Assembly: GCF_002750855.1 (NCBI RefSeq)
Contig: NZ_NWUC01000002.1
Coordinates: forward strand, 496,001 to 560,000
Direction of reading: 5' to 3'
Length of the DNA: 64,000 nt
From: Neopararhizobium haloflavum
Lineage (GTDB): Bacteria; Pseudomonadota; Alphaproteobacteria; Rhizobiales; Rhizobiaceae
The position numbers and the translations under genes were made by a program. Below the pieces are notes generated by a model. The model had not been told where the DNA came from. It saw only the letters and a program-made list of their open reading frames with translations, and made no database searches. Shown piece after piece: positions 8,083 through 18,038 of the stretch. The first letter of the stretch is position 1. Each line of letters opens with the position of its first letter.

Positions 8083-10443
8083 TCAGGGATTGCGGCGGGC
8101 GCCGCTCTGCGCAGCAGAAGCGCGGTGCACCTGAGGCTGGTTCTCGCCGGAAATGAAGGACTTGGCGGCCAAATCAGCGATGCTGTTCTGAGGCAGCGGC
8201 TTGCCGAAAATGAAGCCTTGGATCAGGTCGACATGGCCCGTCGCACAGACCATACGCAGTTGCTCTTCAGTTTCAACGCCCTCGATCGTCACCGAAAGAT
8301 CCATCTCGCGGGCAAGATGCACGATGCCGCTCAGCAACTTGAAGTTCTTGGCGCTGTTGGTGACATCGCGCACGAAGGAGCGATCCACCTTGACCTTCGT
8401 GACGGGAAGGCTGTTGAGATAGGAAAGATTGGAATAACCCGTCCCGAAATCATCGATCGCGATCGTCAATCCGATGGCACGAAGTTCGTTGAGAACATTG
8501 CGCGCCGTCACCGCATCTTCGACGAATGCGCTCTCGGTCACTTCCACTTCCAACCGCCGCGGATCGAGACCGGACTGGTCGAGTGCGTTGGTGACGAGCT
8601 TGATGATGTCACGGTTGCGAAGGTCGAGCGCTGATAGATTGACCGAAACGCCGAGGCCGCCGGGCCAGCTTGCGCAATCCTTGCAGGCCACCTCGAGCAT
8701 GAATTCGGTGATCAGCGGCACGATACCCATCTCTTCGGCGAGCGGGATATATTCGCCAGGAGAGACCGGGCCGTGCGTCTTGTGTTCCCAGCGCGATAGC
8801 GCCTCACAGCGAGCAATCCGCAGTCCATCGGCAGAGAACATCGGCTGGTAGACCAGCGACAGCGCGCGCCTCTCGATCGCCTCGCGCAAATCCTTCTTGA
8901 GGAGCTGGCGCATGCGGTACTTTTCGTCCATGGAGTCGGCAAAGACGGTCCATGTGTTCTTGTCACGCTTCTTCGATTCATGCAGGGCGAGGTCAGCCTT
9001 GATCTGCAATTCGTCAAGGACGAAGCCGGATCGGCGCGACAGCACCAGACCCGCACTGACGCTGGCAAACAGACGGTTGCCCTGCACCGAATAGACGCCG
9101 CAGAGTGCATCGAAGACCCGGCCCATCACCGCCGACACGTCTTCGGACGTATCGACATCGCGAACCAGCAGCACGAATTCATCGCCGCCGAAGCGCGAGG
9201 CGATGATGCGCTCGGGATCGACGGCCTTTAGGCGCGCCGACAATTCGCAGAGCAACCGGTCGCCCGCGACATGGCCGAGCGTGTCGTTCACATGCTTGAA
9301 ATCATCGACGTCGAGGACGACGAGCGCGACCATCTCTGCGCCATCCATGACCGACATCTCGTTGCGAACGAGATCAGCGAAGTGGTAGCGGTTGGGCATC
9401 CCGGTGAGGCTGTCAAAGCGCGCGAGATAGTTGATCTTCTCGTCGGCCTTGATGCGTGCCGTGACGTTTTCGAAGATCAGCACCACGCCGGAATTGTCGC
9501 GGCGCCGACGTGCCGAAAATTCCAGGTGCAGTTCGTCCGAGACCTTGACCAACGCACGCGAGCGGCGGCCGGCGCAAAGTTCCTCGATCGTGTTGACGAT
9601 CTGCTCCGACAGGGTGCGGTCGAGCGCCCGCTTCTTGACCGCGAGGCGCAGAAGGCTGCCGAGCGTTCGGTCGCGCACATCATCGGACGAGCCAAGATTG
9701 AGCAGCCTGGCCGCGTTCCGATTGGCCACGATGATGCGACGCTCGTTGTCGAGCATGACGAGACCGTGCGACATGTTGTTGAGCGCAGTATCGAAGCGCT
9801 CGGCCATGATCGAGATCTCACGCTTGCCCAGAACCGTCTGATACAGAAAGCTGCGAACGCCGTTGGCCATGGACCGGGTGGTCAGGACCAGCGGGACAAG
9901 GAAGAAGGCAAGAATGGCCTTGAAAGGGTCACCCGCCATGAAAAACCCGATACCGAGCGGGGCGAACTGCAGCGTCGACATGATATCGACGGTGAGCTTG
10001 GAGCCATAGTTGCGGCCGACCACGGAGATCATCGAGGCCATGGTGATGCTGATGCTTGCGATTTCCGCGAATGCATCTTCCGTCACCGAGACGCTATAGG
10101 CAGACTGCAGACCGAGAACGAGCGATACGGCGGCGGTGCCGTAGATCGAACGTCGTTCCCAGTTCCAGATCGTCGCGCGCGGGGCGCCATCGAGTTCGAC
10201 GCGGTCGAATGATCGCATCAGCACCAGGCGACCGCTGCCGACGATGAAAAAGGCAAGGGCGGCAAACAGATAAAAGGGATCACCGACTTTGGCGTAGATT
10301 GCCAGCGCGGTCATGATGTGGACCACGACGCCCGCCGCGATCGTGCGTCGATTGGCATAGAGCGAGCGCACGAAGGACAAGTACACGTCCGTCGGCAGGC
10401 GGTCCTCGCGATGTGCCTTTTGCGGCCGTGATCCCATATTCAT
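8083..10443 (-). CDS. Membrane GGDEF-EAL cyclic di-GMP protein
   Basis: About 786 residues in this order: several transmembrane helices (roughly 30-220), a PAS-like region (230-330), a GGDEF domain with intact SRFGGDEF (about 416), and an EAL domain with intact CEALSRW (about 546), VEVTESAF, IDDFGTGYSNLSYL and TIEGVETEEQ. Both catalytic signatures are complete, so it could make or degrade cyclic di-GMP; many such hybrids act as phosphodiesterases with a regulatory GGDEF domain. I chose the ATG at 10443; the frame is open further upstream and an ATG two codons downstream is possible. It is a single gene with its own terminator. Confidence 0.9.
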   Translation of the reverse strand: MNMGSRPQKAHREDRLPTDVYLSFVRSLYANRRTIAAGVVVHIMTALAIYAKVGDPFYLFAALAFFIVGSGRLVLMRSFDRVELDGAPRATIWNWERRSIYGTAAVSLVLGLQSAYSVSVTEDAFAEIASISITMASMISVVGRNYGSKLTVDIMSTLQFAPLGIGFFMAGDPFKAILAFFLVPLVLTTRSMANGVRSFLYQTVLGKREISIMAERFDTALNNMSHGLVMLDNERRIIVANRNAARLLNLGSSDDVRDRTLGSLLRLAVKKRALDRTLSEQIVNTIEELCAGRRSRALVKVSDELHLEFSARRRRDNSGVVLIFENVTARIKADEKINYLARFDSLTGMPNRYHFADLVRNEMSVMDGAEMVALVVLDVDDFKHVNDTLGHVAGDRLLCELSARLKAVDPERIIASRFGGDEFVLLVRDVDTSEDVSAVMGRVFDALCGVYSVQGNRLFASVSAGLVLSRRSGFVLDELQIKADLALHESKKRDKNTWTVFADSMDEKYRMRQLLKKDLREAIERRALSLVYQPMFSADGLRIARCEALSRWEHKTHGPVSPGEYIPLAEEMGIVPLITEFMLEVACKDCASWPGGLGVSVNLSALDLRNRDIIKLVTNALDQSGLDPRRLEVEVTESAFVEDAVTARNVLNELRAIGLTIAIDDFGTGYSNLSYLNSLPVTKVKVDRSFVRDVTNSAKNFKLLSGIVHLAREMDLSVTIEGVETEEQLRMVCATGHVDLIQGFIFGKPLPQNSIADLAAKSFISGENQPQVHRASAAQSGARRNP

Positions 10444-10532
10444 AAGCGATGGGTAACAAACAAGGCTTAAGGAACAATTGAGGGGCGATAGCAGGTTTCG
10501 GGGGCGACTGACCCTTAATCGCACCCCGCCGC

Positions 10533-13500
10533 CTACTCCGCCGCCTCGCGGACAGCGGACGTATCGTGCTCGTAGGCACGGCGCAATCGATCAGCCATCG
10601 CCTTCGCCGTCTCGTAATTGGCTTTCTTGACATGGCCGAAGCCGCGTATCTGCTGCGGATAGGCGAGCCATTCGACCGCCTTCTCGATCCGGCGACTGCT
10701 GATCGATGATGCAACCGTATCGAGTTCGGCTTCGTAATCGGCCAGCATCCGGCGCTCCATCCGCCGCTCAGCCGTATAGCCAAAGATGTCCAGCGGCGTG
10801 TTGCGCAGCCTGCGCAGCGGCGCCAGCATCTTGAAGGCCGTCATCATCCAGGGGCCGAAGGTGCGCTTCTTCGATCTGCCCTTGTCGTCGTGCTTGGCAA
10901 GGATCGGTGGGGCAAGATGAAATTCCAGGCGCTCGTGGCTCTCGAACTGAGCAGCCAGCTGGCGGGCGAAGGCGCGGCCGGTGTAGAGGCGCGCGACCTC
11001 GTATTCGTCCTTGATGGCCATCAGCTTGAAGAGCGATCGCGCGGCGGTTTCGGTCAACGGCCCTGGCGCGCCGGAGACGCTTTTCTCGGCTTCGGCGATC
11101 CGATCGATCCGATGACGATAGCGCGCCGCATAGGCCGCATCCTGATAATCCGCAAGGAAGGTGGTGCGACGCGCGACGATATCCTCGAGCGTCGGGGGCA
11201 CATCGTCGTCCGGCCTCTGATCGCGGGCTGATATGGTGGCGACACCATCGGGATCGTGCGCAGCGCGGCGACCCCAGCGAAAGGCGGCTACATTCATCGT
11301 GACGGCCTGCCCGTTCAATTCGATCGCCTTCTCGATCGCTTCGGCGGCAAGCGGCACGCCGCCATTCTGATAGGCCATCCCCAGCATCATCATGTTCGCT
11401 GCGATCGCGTTGCCGAACAAGACTTCGGCAACGCGCGTCGCATCGATGAAGTGGGTATGCGGCTCGCCGGCCGCAGCACGAATGGCGCGACGCAAGCGCT
11501 CCGTGGGCAGTGAAAAGTCTGCGTTGCGAGTGAAATCGCCTGGCATCACCTCGGCAGTGTTGGCGATCACCGTCGTTCGACCTTCGGCGATCGCCGCCAG
11601 AACCTTGCGCGACCCGGTGACCACCAGATCGCAGCCAAGAACGAGATCGGCCTTGCCGGCAGACACGCGGATCGCGGCGATGTCTTCCGGCCGGTTGGCT
11701 ATGCGGACATGGCTGAAGACCGCGCCGCCCTTTTGCGCAAGGCCGGCCATGTCGATCATGCCACAGCCCTTGTCTTCAAGATGGGCTGCCATGCCGAGGA
11801 TCGCGCCGATAGTGACGACCCCCGTCCCGCCGATGCCGGTCACGATGCCTGCCCAGCCGCTCTCGTCCATCGGCGGCAATTGGGGATCAGGAACCCCGTC
11901 CAGCGGGTCGCCGCCGCTTGCCACCGCGGTGCCCTTCGCCTTCTTCAACTTCGCGCCGTGAACCGTGACGAATGAGGGGCAGAAGCCTTCCAGGCACGAG
12001 AAATCCTTGTTGCAGTTCGACTGATCGATCCGTCTCTTGCGGCCGAATTCGGTTTCGACGGGCTGCACGGCGACGCAGTTCGACTTGACACCGCAATCGC
12101 CGCAACCTTCACAGACCAACTCGTTGATCAGCACCCGTTTGTCCGGATCGGGAAACGTGCCGCGCTTGCGCCGGCGCCGTTTTTCGGCGGCGCAGGTCTG
12201 GTCGTAAAGCAGAACCGAGACGCCATCGATCGCCGCGAGTTCGCGCTGCACCCGATCAAGGTCGCCGCGATGGTCGATCGTCGTGCCGTCGGGAAAGCGC
12301 ACCTCTGGGGGATACTTGTACGGCTCGTCGGTAACTACCGCGATCCTGTCGACGCCTTCGGCGCGCACCTGCCGGGCGATGGCGTCCACCGTCAGGCCGC
12401 CTTCGTGAGCCTGACCGCCGGTCATGGCGACCGCATCGTTGTAGAGGATCTTGTAGGTAATCCGCGTCTTGGCGGCGACGGCGAAACGCAAGGCCAGAAC
12501 ACCGGAGTGGTTATAGGTGCCGTCTCCAAGATTCTGGAAGATGTGGTCCCGCCGGGAGAACGGCGCCTGCCCGACCCATTGTGCCCCCTCACCGCCCATC
12601 TGGGTGAAGCCCATCGTGCTGCGATCCATCCACAGCGCCATGAAATGGCAGCCTATTCCGGCCGCGGCGACCGATCCCTCCGGGACGTTTGTCGAAGTGT
12701 TGTGCGGACAGCCTGAGCAGAAGTGCGGGCGACGGGCGGCGACATCAACCGTGTCCGCCAGCATGGCCTGCGACTGGCGGAGACGCGCGACCCGGCCGGC
12801 GATTTCGTCCGAATGACCGACCGTCGCCAATACGCGCTCCCCGATTGCGATGGCAATGTCGTTCGGATCGAGCGCACCCTTGACCGGGAAGAGCCAACCA
12901 CCGCGCTCATCGCGCTTGCCGACAATGAGCGGCTGGTCGGCCGTGCCGTAGAGCGCTTCGCGGAGCTGGCTTTCGATGAGCGACCGCTTTTCCTCAACGA
13001 CGATGATCGTCTTCAACCCGTGAGCGAAGGGGCGCACATCCTCCAGATCGAAGGGCCACGGCGCGGCGACCTTGAGAAGCCGTATTCCAAGGCTTTCGGC
13101 GCGGCTCTCGTCGATCCCGAGATCGGCAAGGGCCTGGCGAACATCGAGATAGGACTTGCCAACCGTAACGATGCCCAGCGTGGCGTCGCGTCCGCCCGAA
13201 AAGACGATCCGGTTCAGACCATTGGCCCGGATGAAGGCACTCGCGGCAGCGCGCTTGTACTCGTGCATCCGCTCTTCCTGTCCGAGGAAATCGAGGTCAC
13301 CGGGGCGAATATTGAGGCCGCCTTCCGGCATCTCGAAATCCGGGATGACGACATTGAAGCGGTCAAGCCCTGCCTGGACGGATGCGGTGGACTCGACGTT
13401 GTCCTTGACGCATTTCAACGCCGTCCAGGTGCCGGCGAAGCGTGAAAGCGCGAAGCCCATGATGCCATAATCGATCATCTCCTGAACGCCGGCAGGATTG

Positions 13501-14012
13501 AGGATCGGGATCATGTTGTCGACGAACTGAAACTCCGTCTGGTGGGCGTTGGTCGAGGATTCGGCTGTGTGATCGTCTCCCATCAGCGCCAGGACGCCCC
13601 CGTTCCTGGCGGAGCCGGCGAGATTGGCGTGACGAAAAACATCTCCCGAACGATCGACGCCCGGCCCCTTGCCGTACCACAGCGAGAAGACGCCGTCATA
13701 ACGGCCGAAACCGTCGAGCTCAGCCTGCTGCGTGCCCCAAACCGCGGTGGCTGCCAGTTCCTCGTTGAGCCCCGGCTGGAATACGATGTCGTTCTTCTCG
13801 AACTGCGTTCTTGCGCTGAACAGCTGCTGATCGAGTCCACCGAGGGGGGAACCGCGATAGCCGGATACGAAGCCTGCGGTATTGAGCCCGGCGCGCCGAT
13901 CCAGTTCCTTTCGCATCAGCAGGACGCGGACGATGGCCTGCGAGCCGGTGACGAAGACCCTGTCACGGGACAGGTCGTATTTGTCGTCCAGCGTAACATC
14001 GTGGAACGTCAT
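10533..14012 (-). CDS. Fused indolepyruvate ferredoxin oxidoreductase (alpha plus beta)
   Basis: A 1159-residue protein combining what are separate IorA and IorB chains elsewhere. The N-terminal half has the pyruvate-oxidoreductase alpha domain (VSGYRGSPLGGLD near residue 50). The middle holds the thiamine diphosphate-binding domain (CSGCPHNTSTNVPEGS, then GDGTYNHSG) followed by cysteine-rich iron-sulfur motifs (CEGCGDCGVKSNC, CNKDFSCLEGFC). A gamma-type domain (GIGGTGVVTIGAILG) follows, then a C-terminal region about 250 residues long. The enzyme oxidatively decarboxylates aryl or branched 2-oxoacids to acyl-CoA with ferredoxin as acceptor, in aromatic or branched amino acid breakdown. It is encoded alone; the substrate is inferred from the family. 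Confidence 0.92.
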   Translation of the reverse strand: MTFHDVTLDDKYDLSRDRVFVTGSQAIVRVLLMRKELDRRAGLNTAGFVSGYRGSPLGGLDQQLFSARTQFEKNDIVFQPGLNEELAATAVWGTQQAELDGFGRYDGVFSLWYGKGPGVDRSGDVFRHANLAGSARNGGVLALMGDDHTAESSTNAHQTEFQFVDNMIPILNPAGVQEMIDYGIMGFALSRFAGTWTALKCVKDNVESTASVQAGLDRFNVVIPDFEMPEGGLNIRPGDLDFLGQEERMHEYKRAAASAFIRANGLNRIVFSGGRDATLGIVTVGKSYLDVRQALADLGIDESRAESLGIRLLKVAAPWPFDLEDVRPFAHGLKTIIVVEEKRSLIESQLREALYGTADQPLIVGKRDERGGWLFPVKGALDPNDIAIAIGERVLATVGHSDEIAGRVARLRQSQAMLADTVDVAARRPHFCSGCPHNTSTNVPEGSVAAAGIGCHFMALWMDRSTMGFTQMGGEGAQWVGQAPFSRRDHIFQNLGDGTYNHSGVLALRFAVAAKTRITYKILYNDAVAMTGGQAHEGGLTVDAIARQVRAEGVDRIAVVTDEPYKYPPEVRFPDGTTIDHRGDLDRVQRELAAIDGVSVLLYDQTCAAEKRRRRKRGTFPDPDKRVLINELVCEGCGDCGVKSNCVAVQPVETEFGRKRRIDQSNCNKDFSCLEGFCPSFVTVHGAKLKKAKGTAVASGGDPLDGVPDPQLPPMDESGWAGIVTGIGGTGVVTIGAILGMAAHLEDKGCGMIDMAGLAQKGGAVFSHVRIANRPEDIAAIRVSAGKADLVLGCDLVVTGSRKVLAAIAEGRTTVIANTAEVMPGDFTRNADFSLPTERLRRAIRAAAGEPHTHFIDATRVAEVLFGNAIAANMMMLGMAYQNGGVPLAAEAIEKAIELNGQAVTMNVAAFRWGRRAAHDPDGVATISARDQRPDDDVPPTLEDIVARRTTFLADYQDAAYAARYRHRIDRIAEAEKSVSGAPGPLTETAARSLFKLMAIKDEYEVARLYTGRAFARQLAAQFESHERLEFHLAPPILAKHDDKGRSKKRTFGPWMMTAFKMLAPLRRLRNTPLDIFGYTAERRMERRMLADYEAELDTVASSISSRRIEKAVEWLAYPQQIRGFGHVKKANYETAKAMADRLRRAYEHDTSAVREAAE

Positions 14013-14195
14013 GCCAATTCACCTCCCATGAGCGTCGATGAGGATCGCTCTTCGAGGGCTATTGTGGTTGCGGAGAAGGTCGCGTCAAACGCTTTTCATT
14101 GTGCGGCGCACTGGCGAAAAGAAAGCTTTCACACGGCCATTTCGACGCCCGAAAGCTGCGCGATTCGACGTTTCAACGACCGATTGTTTCGGGCA

Positions 14196-14963
14196 TCAAT
14201 CCAGGTGCTGTCCGCCATCGACGGCGATCGACGCGCCGGTGATGTAGGCCGATGCATCCGACGCGAGCAGCAGGACCACGCCCGCCAGATCGTCGGGGCT
14301 TCCCAGCCGTCGCATCGGGTTGGCCTGCGCAACGACCGACCCGGCACGGCCTTCGAGAAACGGTGCGGTCATTCCTGTCGGAAACCAGCCGGGCGCTATC
14401 TCGTTGACGCGGATGCCATGGCGTGCCCACTCAAACGCCAGCGAGCGGGTCATCTGGTGCATGGCGGCCTTGGATGCCCCGTAGGCAGCGACGTTGCGCA
14501 TGGGCCGCTCCCTCAGAAAGCTCGTGACATTGACGATCGAGCCCGAATGCCTCGCAGCGATCAGTCGCCGTCCGGCCTCGCGGGAAACGCAGAACGCCGA
14601 TTCGCCATTGACCCTCATGATGGTGCGCCAATGATCTCGCGACGTTTCGGCGGCAGATTCGCGAAGGCCTATCCCGGCGACGTTGAAGACGACATCGACC
14701 AGACCGAATTGCTGCTCCGCCTGATCGAACATGCCCGTGATTGCTGCGTCATCCGTGACGTCGCATTCAACCGCCAGGGACCGTCTATCGTTGCCACACG
14801 GCGCAACCGCGTGTTTGTCGCCCATGACCACGCGGGCGCCATTGTCCAGCAATACCCGCGCGATAGCTTGGCCGAGGCCCGATGCCGCCCCCGTTACGAG
14901 TGCGACCCGCTGCGAGACATCGAAGATGCGGGCGGCATGGCATGACGAAAGTGGCATCGTCAC
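14196..14963 (-). CDS. Short-chain dehydrogenase/reductase
   Basis: A classical SDR of 255 residues: TGAASGLG (24-31) for NAD(P) binding, NVAG (94-97), catalytic S148, and YGASK giving Y161 and K165. It would oxidise or reduce a hydroxyl/carbonyl group on an unknown substrate. Its GTG start overlaps the stop of the upstream TRAP binding-protein gene (GTGA), so the two are translationally coupled and the substrate is probably what that protein binds. Confidence 0.85.
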   Translation of the reverse strand: MTMPLSSCHAARIFDVSQRVALVTGAASGLGQAIARVLLDNGARVVMGDKHAVAPCGNDRRSLAVECDVTDDAAITGMFDQAEQQFGLVDVVFNVAGIGLRESAAETSRDHWRTIMRVNGESAFCVSREAGRRLIAARHSGSIVNVTSFLRERPMRNVAAYGASKAAMHQMTRSLAFEWARHGIRVNEIAPGWFPTGMTAPFLEGRAGSVVAQANPMRRLGSPDDLAGVVLLLASDASAYITGASIAVDGGQHLD

Positions 14964-16060
14964 AGGCGACCGCCTCGCTCGAGGATCATGAGGAACGTAT
15001 CATAGGCGTAGTCGGCGCGACGCAGCCAAGCATAGCCCGTCCGTCGGTAGGCCATGTAAGAGTCCAGCATCGTCGCAAATGTCTCGTTCTCATCGGAAAT
15101 ATCGCGGTAAACCTGCTCGGAGGCCGCGAAACAGGCATCCATGATGTCGTTGCTGTAGGGCCGCACGATCGTTCCGACAGTTTCCAGTTCCTGCATCGCA
15201 GCGGGGTTGAGAATATCGTAGCGGGCCATCGTGCGCATGTTCGCAAGCGCTGCCGCATTGCGCAGGATCGCCTGATATTCGGGGGTCAGCGCGCCCCAGC
15301 TGTCGCGGTTGATCATCGCCATCAAGGCAATGCCGCCCTCCCACCAGCCCGGATAATAGAGGTAGCGCGCCGCGCGATGGAGACCGAGCGCGATATCATC
15401 GGCCGGGCCTGCAAATTCAGCCGCATCGATTTCCTGCGCTTCCAGCGCCGCCACGATGTTGCCCGGTTCGAGAGCATGGGGAACGACACCGATCTCGGAG
15501 ATGATCCGGCTTCCGAATCCGCCGATGCGAAACCGCACGCCGGCCAGGTCATCGAGCGAATTGATCTCCTTGTTGAACCAGCCGCCCATCTGCGCTCCGG
15601 TGTTGCCAGCGGGCAGGCCGACGACGTTGTGGCCGGCGAAGAACGTGTTCATGAGATCGAGCCCGCCCCCCTCGTGCAGCCAGGCATCCGTCAAGCGCTG
15701 GTTGAGGCCGAACGGCAAGCCCGAGCCGAAGGCGAAGGCCGGGTCGCGGCCGGCGAAATAATGCGGCGCTGTATGCAGCATCTCGACCGATCCCGACTGA
15801 ACCGCGTCGAGGGCGCCGTCTCCGGCGGCAACCGCCGCGTCCTCGTCCAGCACCGTGATCTCGAAGCGCCCATCGGTTGCAGCACCAACGGCCTCGGCAA
15901 GAACAAGTGCGGCGCCGTGCACGGTTTCCAGGCTGGCGGGAAATCCTGACGCACAACGCCAGCTCACGCGCCCGCGTGATTGCGCCAATGCCGGTGCTGC
16001 CAGACCGGATGCGGCGCTCCCTGCCAGGGCCGAGCCGACGATGAAGCGGCGGCGGTCCAT
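14960..16060 (-). CDS. TRAP transporter solute-binding protein (DctP family)
   Basis: A 366-residue periplasmic protein with a signal MDRRRFIVGS...APALAQ that has a twin-arginine-like start, then a DctP-type binding fold (for example FNKEINSLDDLAGVRFRIGG, containing the conserved arginine region that contacts carboxylates). It would capture an organic acid. The ATG at 16060 has an excellent AAGGAGGGA site. The gene is coupled to the SDR. No DctQ or DctM membrane gene is in the window, so this binding protein either works with a distant permease or has another role. Confidence 0.85.
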   Translation of the reverse strand: MDRRRFIVGSALAGSAASGLAAPALAQSRGRVSWRCASGFPASLETVHGAALVLAEAVGAATDGRFEITVLDEDAAVAAGDGALDAVQSGSVEMLHTAPHYFAGRDPAFAFGSGLPFGLNQRLTDAWLHEGGGLDLMNTFFAGHNVVGLPAGNTGAQMGGWFNKEINSLDDLAGVRFRIGGFGSRIISEIGVVPHALEPGNIVAALEAQEIDAAEFAGPADDIALGLHRAARYLYYPGWWEGGIALMAMINRDSWGALTPEYQAILRNAAALANMRTMARYDILNPAAMQELETVGTIVRPYSNDIMDACFAASEQVYRDISDENETFATMLDSYMAYRRTGYAWLRRADYAYDTFLMILERGGRL

Positions 16061-16272
16061 GAATTCCCTCCTTGGCTGCAAAGCTCCGATTGCGCTTCTT
16101 GTAACGTCTCTGCGCGTGCGGACAATACGCCACCCAAGCATTTATGACGATGCGCCCGGACTGCATTTTGCCCGGAGAGGCTTGTGAACGCCGAAGCGTA
16201 GCTGATCCGACTTGCAAGACCGCCGAATTCGCGCCAATCGTCTGCAAACACGAATCCATCAAGGTTGACGCC

Positions 16273-17055
16273 ATGACAATGCCCGTCGTCGCCGTGCCTG
16301 CCGATATCCGTCATTTCGACGGATACGACTGGCATGCCGCTCCGCATCAGTATCTCGCCGCCGCCTTCGGCGGCTCTGGCGTCATTCCGCTGATCGTTCC
16401 CGCAATTGAAGGCGGCCTTGATGTGGGCAGCGTCCTTGATCGTGTTGACGGCCTGCTGGTCACCGGTTCGAAGACCAACGTTCATCCGACCCTCTACGGT
16501 GTCGCGGAATCGCCGTCCTACGGTCCGTTCGACACCGCGCGCGACACTGTCAGCCTGGCGCTGATCAGAGAGGCCATCGCCCGCGGCCTGCCGCTTCTGG
16601 CGATCTGCCGCGGGATTCAGGAACTCAACGTGGCGCTTGGGGGAACGCTGGCCAACGAGATCCAGATGCTTCCCGAGCGGATGGATCACCGCAAGCCCGA
16701 ATCCGACGATACAGACGAAAGCTTCGCCATCAGGCATCCCGTTCGCATCGCGGAAGGGTCTTGCCTGGCAGCGATGGTCGGTACCGGCGAGATCAACGTC
16801 AACTCACTGCACCGCCAGGGCATCGACCAGCTTGCGCCTGGACTTGCCGTTGAGGCGGTGGCGGAAGACGGGACGATAGAAGCGGTGTCGGTCGCCGACG
16901 CAAAGGGCTTTGCCGTGGGCGTCCAGTGGCATCCGGAATACTGGTTCCGAAGCGACGCCCCCTCCGCCGCCATCTTCCGCGGTTTCGGCGATGCCGTGCG
17001 CAGCCGAGTGGAGCGCCGACAGTCCGATCACAACGGCAGGGCCGCTGCCGAGTAA
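16273..17055 (+). CDS. Gamma-glutamyl-gamma-aminobutyrate hydrolase-like class I amidotransferase
   Basis: A 260-residue peptidase C26-family protein. The nucleophile elbow AICRGIQELN gives Cys112, and VQWHPE near the C-terminus gives the catalytic His and Glu. Family members such as PuuD hydrolyse gamma-glutamyl amides in polyamine breakdown. The ATG at 16273 has AAGG upstream; a longer frame from 16144 has no support. It diverges from the dctP-SDR pair over about 210 bp and converges on the 2-hydroxyacid dehydrogenase gene with a 5-bp gap. Confidence 0.85.
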   Translation: MTMPVVAVPADIRHFDGYDWHAAPHQYLAAAFGGSGVIPLIVPAIEGGLDVGSVLDRVDGLLVTGSKTNVHPTLYGVAESPSYGPFDTARDTVSLALIREAIARGLPLLAICRGIQELNVALGGTLANEIQMLPERMDHRKPESDDTDESFAIRHPVRIAEGSCLAAMVGTGEINVNSLHRQGIDQLAPGLAVEAVAEDGTIEAVSVADAKGFAVGVQWHPEYWFRSDAPSAAIFRGFGDAVRSRVERRQSDHNGRAAAE

Positions 17056-17060
17056 CGGTT

Positions 17061-18017
17061 TCAGCGATTGAGGTGAGCACATTCGGGCACGGGCGTCAGC
17101 GCCCTGCCCTTGCGCAGCCAGGCGATCAAATTGTCGGCAGCCAGATCGGCCATGGCATCGCGCGTTGCGACGGATGCCGATGCAACATGCGGAAGCAGTG
17201 AAGCATTGGGCAGGTCTATCAGAGCCTGCGGGACATGCGGTTCGTTGGCGAACACGTCGAGGCCGGCTGCGGCGATGGTTCCATCCGCCAATGCATCGAT
17301 CAGCGCCGCCTCGTCGACGACTGTGCCCCGCCCGATGTTGATCAGCACGCCTTGAGGACCCAGGGCCCGCAATACTTCCGCATCGACGGACTTTTCCGTC
17401 GCGGCTCCGCCCGGCACGGCCACGATCAATGTATCGACAGCGCGCGCCAACGCTTCGAGACTGGCCTCATATGCGTAGGGCACATCCTTCCGGTGGCGGG
17501 CGTAATAGCTGACGGGCAGGTCGAACGCGGCAAGACGCTTGGCAATCTCCATCCCGATGCGTCCAAGACCATAAATCCCAACCGAACGGCCGCGGAGCGT
17601 CAATCCTGTCAACGGGTAGGCACCGGCGCGTGCCCAGTTGCCTTCGCGCAAGTGGGTTTCGGCGCGAGGCAGCTCACGCACCGTGTTGAGCAACAGGCCA
17701 ACGGCGACGTCGGCCACTTCTGCCGACAAGACGTCCGGTGTGTTGGTGACCATCACGCCCTTCTGCGCCGCATGCCCGGCATCGATCGCGTCATAGCCCA
17801 CACCGAAATTGGCGATCACCTTCAGATTGGTCAGCCGGTCGATCAACGCCGAACTGACATCGCCCCATCCGGCGATCGCGGTGATGCTCGAAGCGTCACT
17901 ATCCGAGACGGCGTCCAGTCGATCGACGTAGAGCACAGGAAACTCTGCCTCGACGCGCGCCTTCAAACGTTCGTTCATTCGCGACTGCATGAGGACGCGT
18001 GGCGCTGTTTCGGGCAT
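17061..18017 (-). CDS. D-isomer-specific 2-hydroxyacid dehydrogenase
   Basis: A 318-residue protein with the NAD(P)-binding motif GLGRIG (150-155) and the family's catalytic residues R230 (INIGRG), E259 and H277 (LLPHVAS). It resembles hydroxypyruvate/glyoxylate reductases, reducing a 2-oxoacid to a D-2-hydroxyacid or the reverse. It lies 21 bp downstream of the lacI-type gene on the same strand, so the two are probably co-transcribed and the regulator's ligand may relate to this enzyme's substrate. Confidence 0.88.
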   Translation of the reverse strand: MPETAPRVLMQSRMNERLKARVEAEFPVLYVDRLDAVSDSDASSITAIAGWGDVSSALIDRLTNLKVIANFGVGYDAIDAGHAAQKGVMVTNTPDVLSAEVADVAVGLLLNTVRELPRAETHLREGNWARAGAYPLTGLTLRGRSVGIYGLGRIGMEIAKRLAAFDLPVSYYARHRKDVPYAYEASLEALARAVDTLIVAVPGGAATEKSVDAEVLRALGPQGVLINIGRGTVVDEAALIDALADGTIAAAGLDVFANEPHVPQALIDLPNASLLPHVASASVATRDAMADLAADNLIAWLRKGRALTPVPECAHLNR

Positions 18018-18038
18018 GGCTTCTATCCTGGTGGTTCT

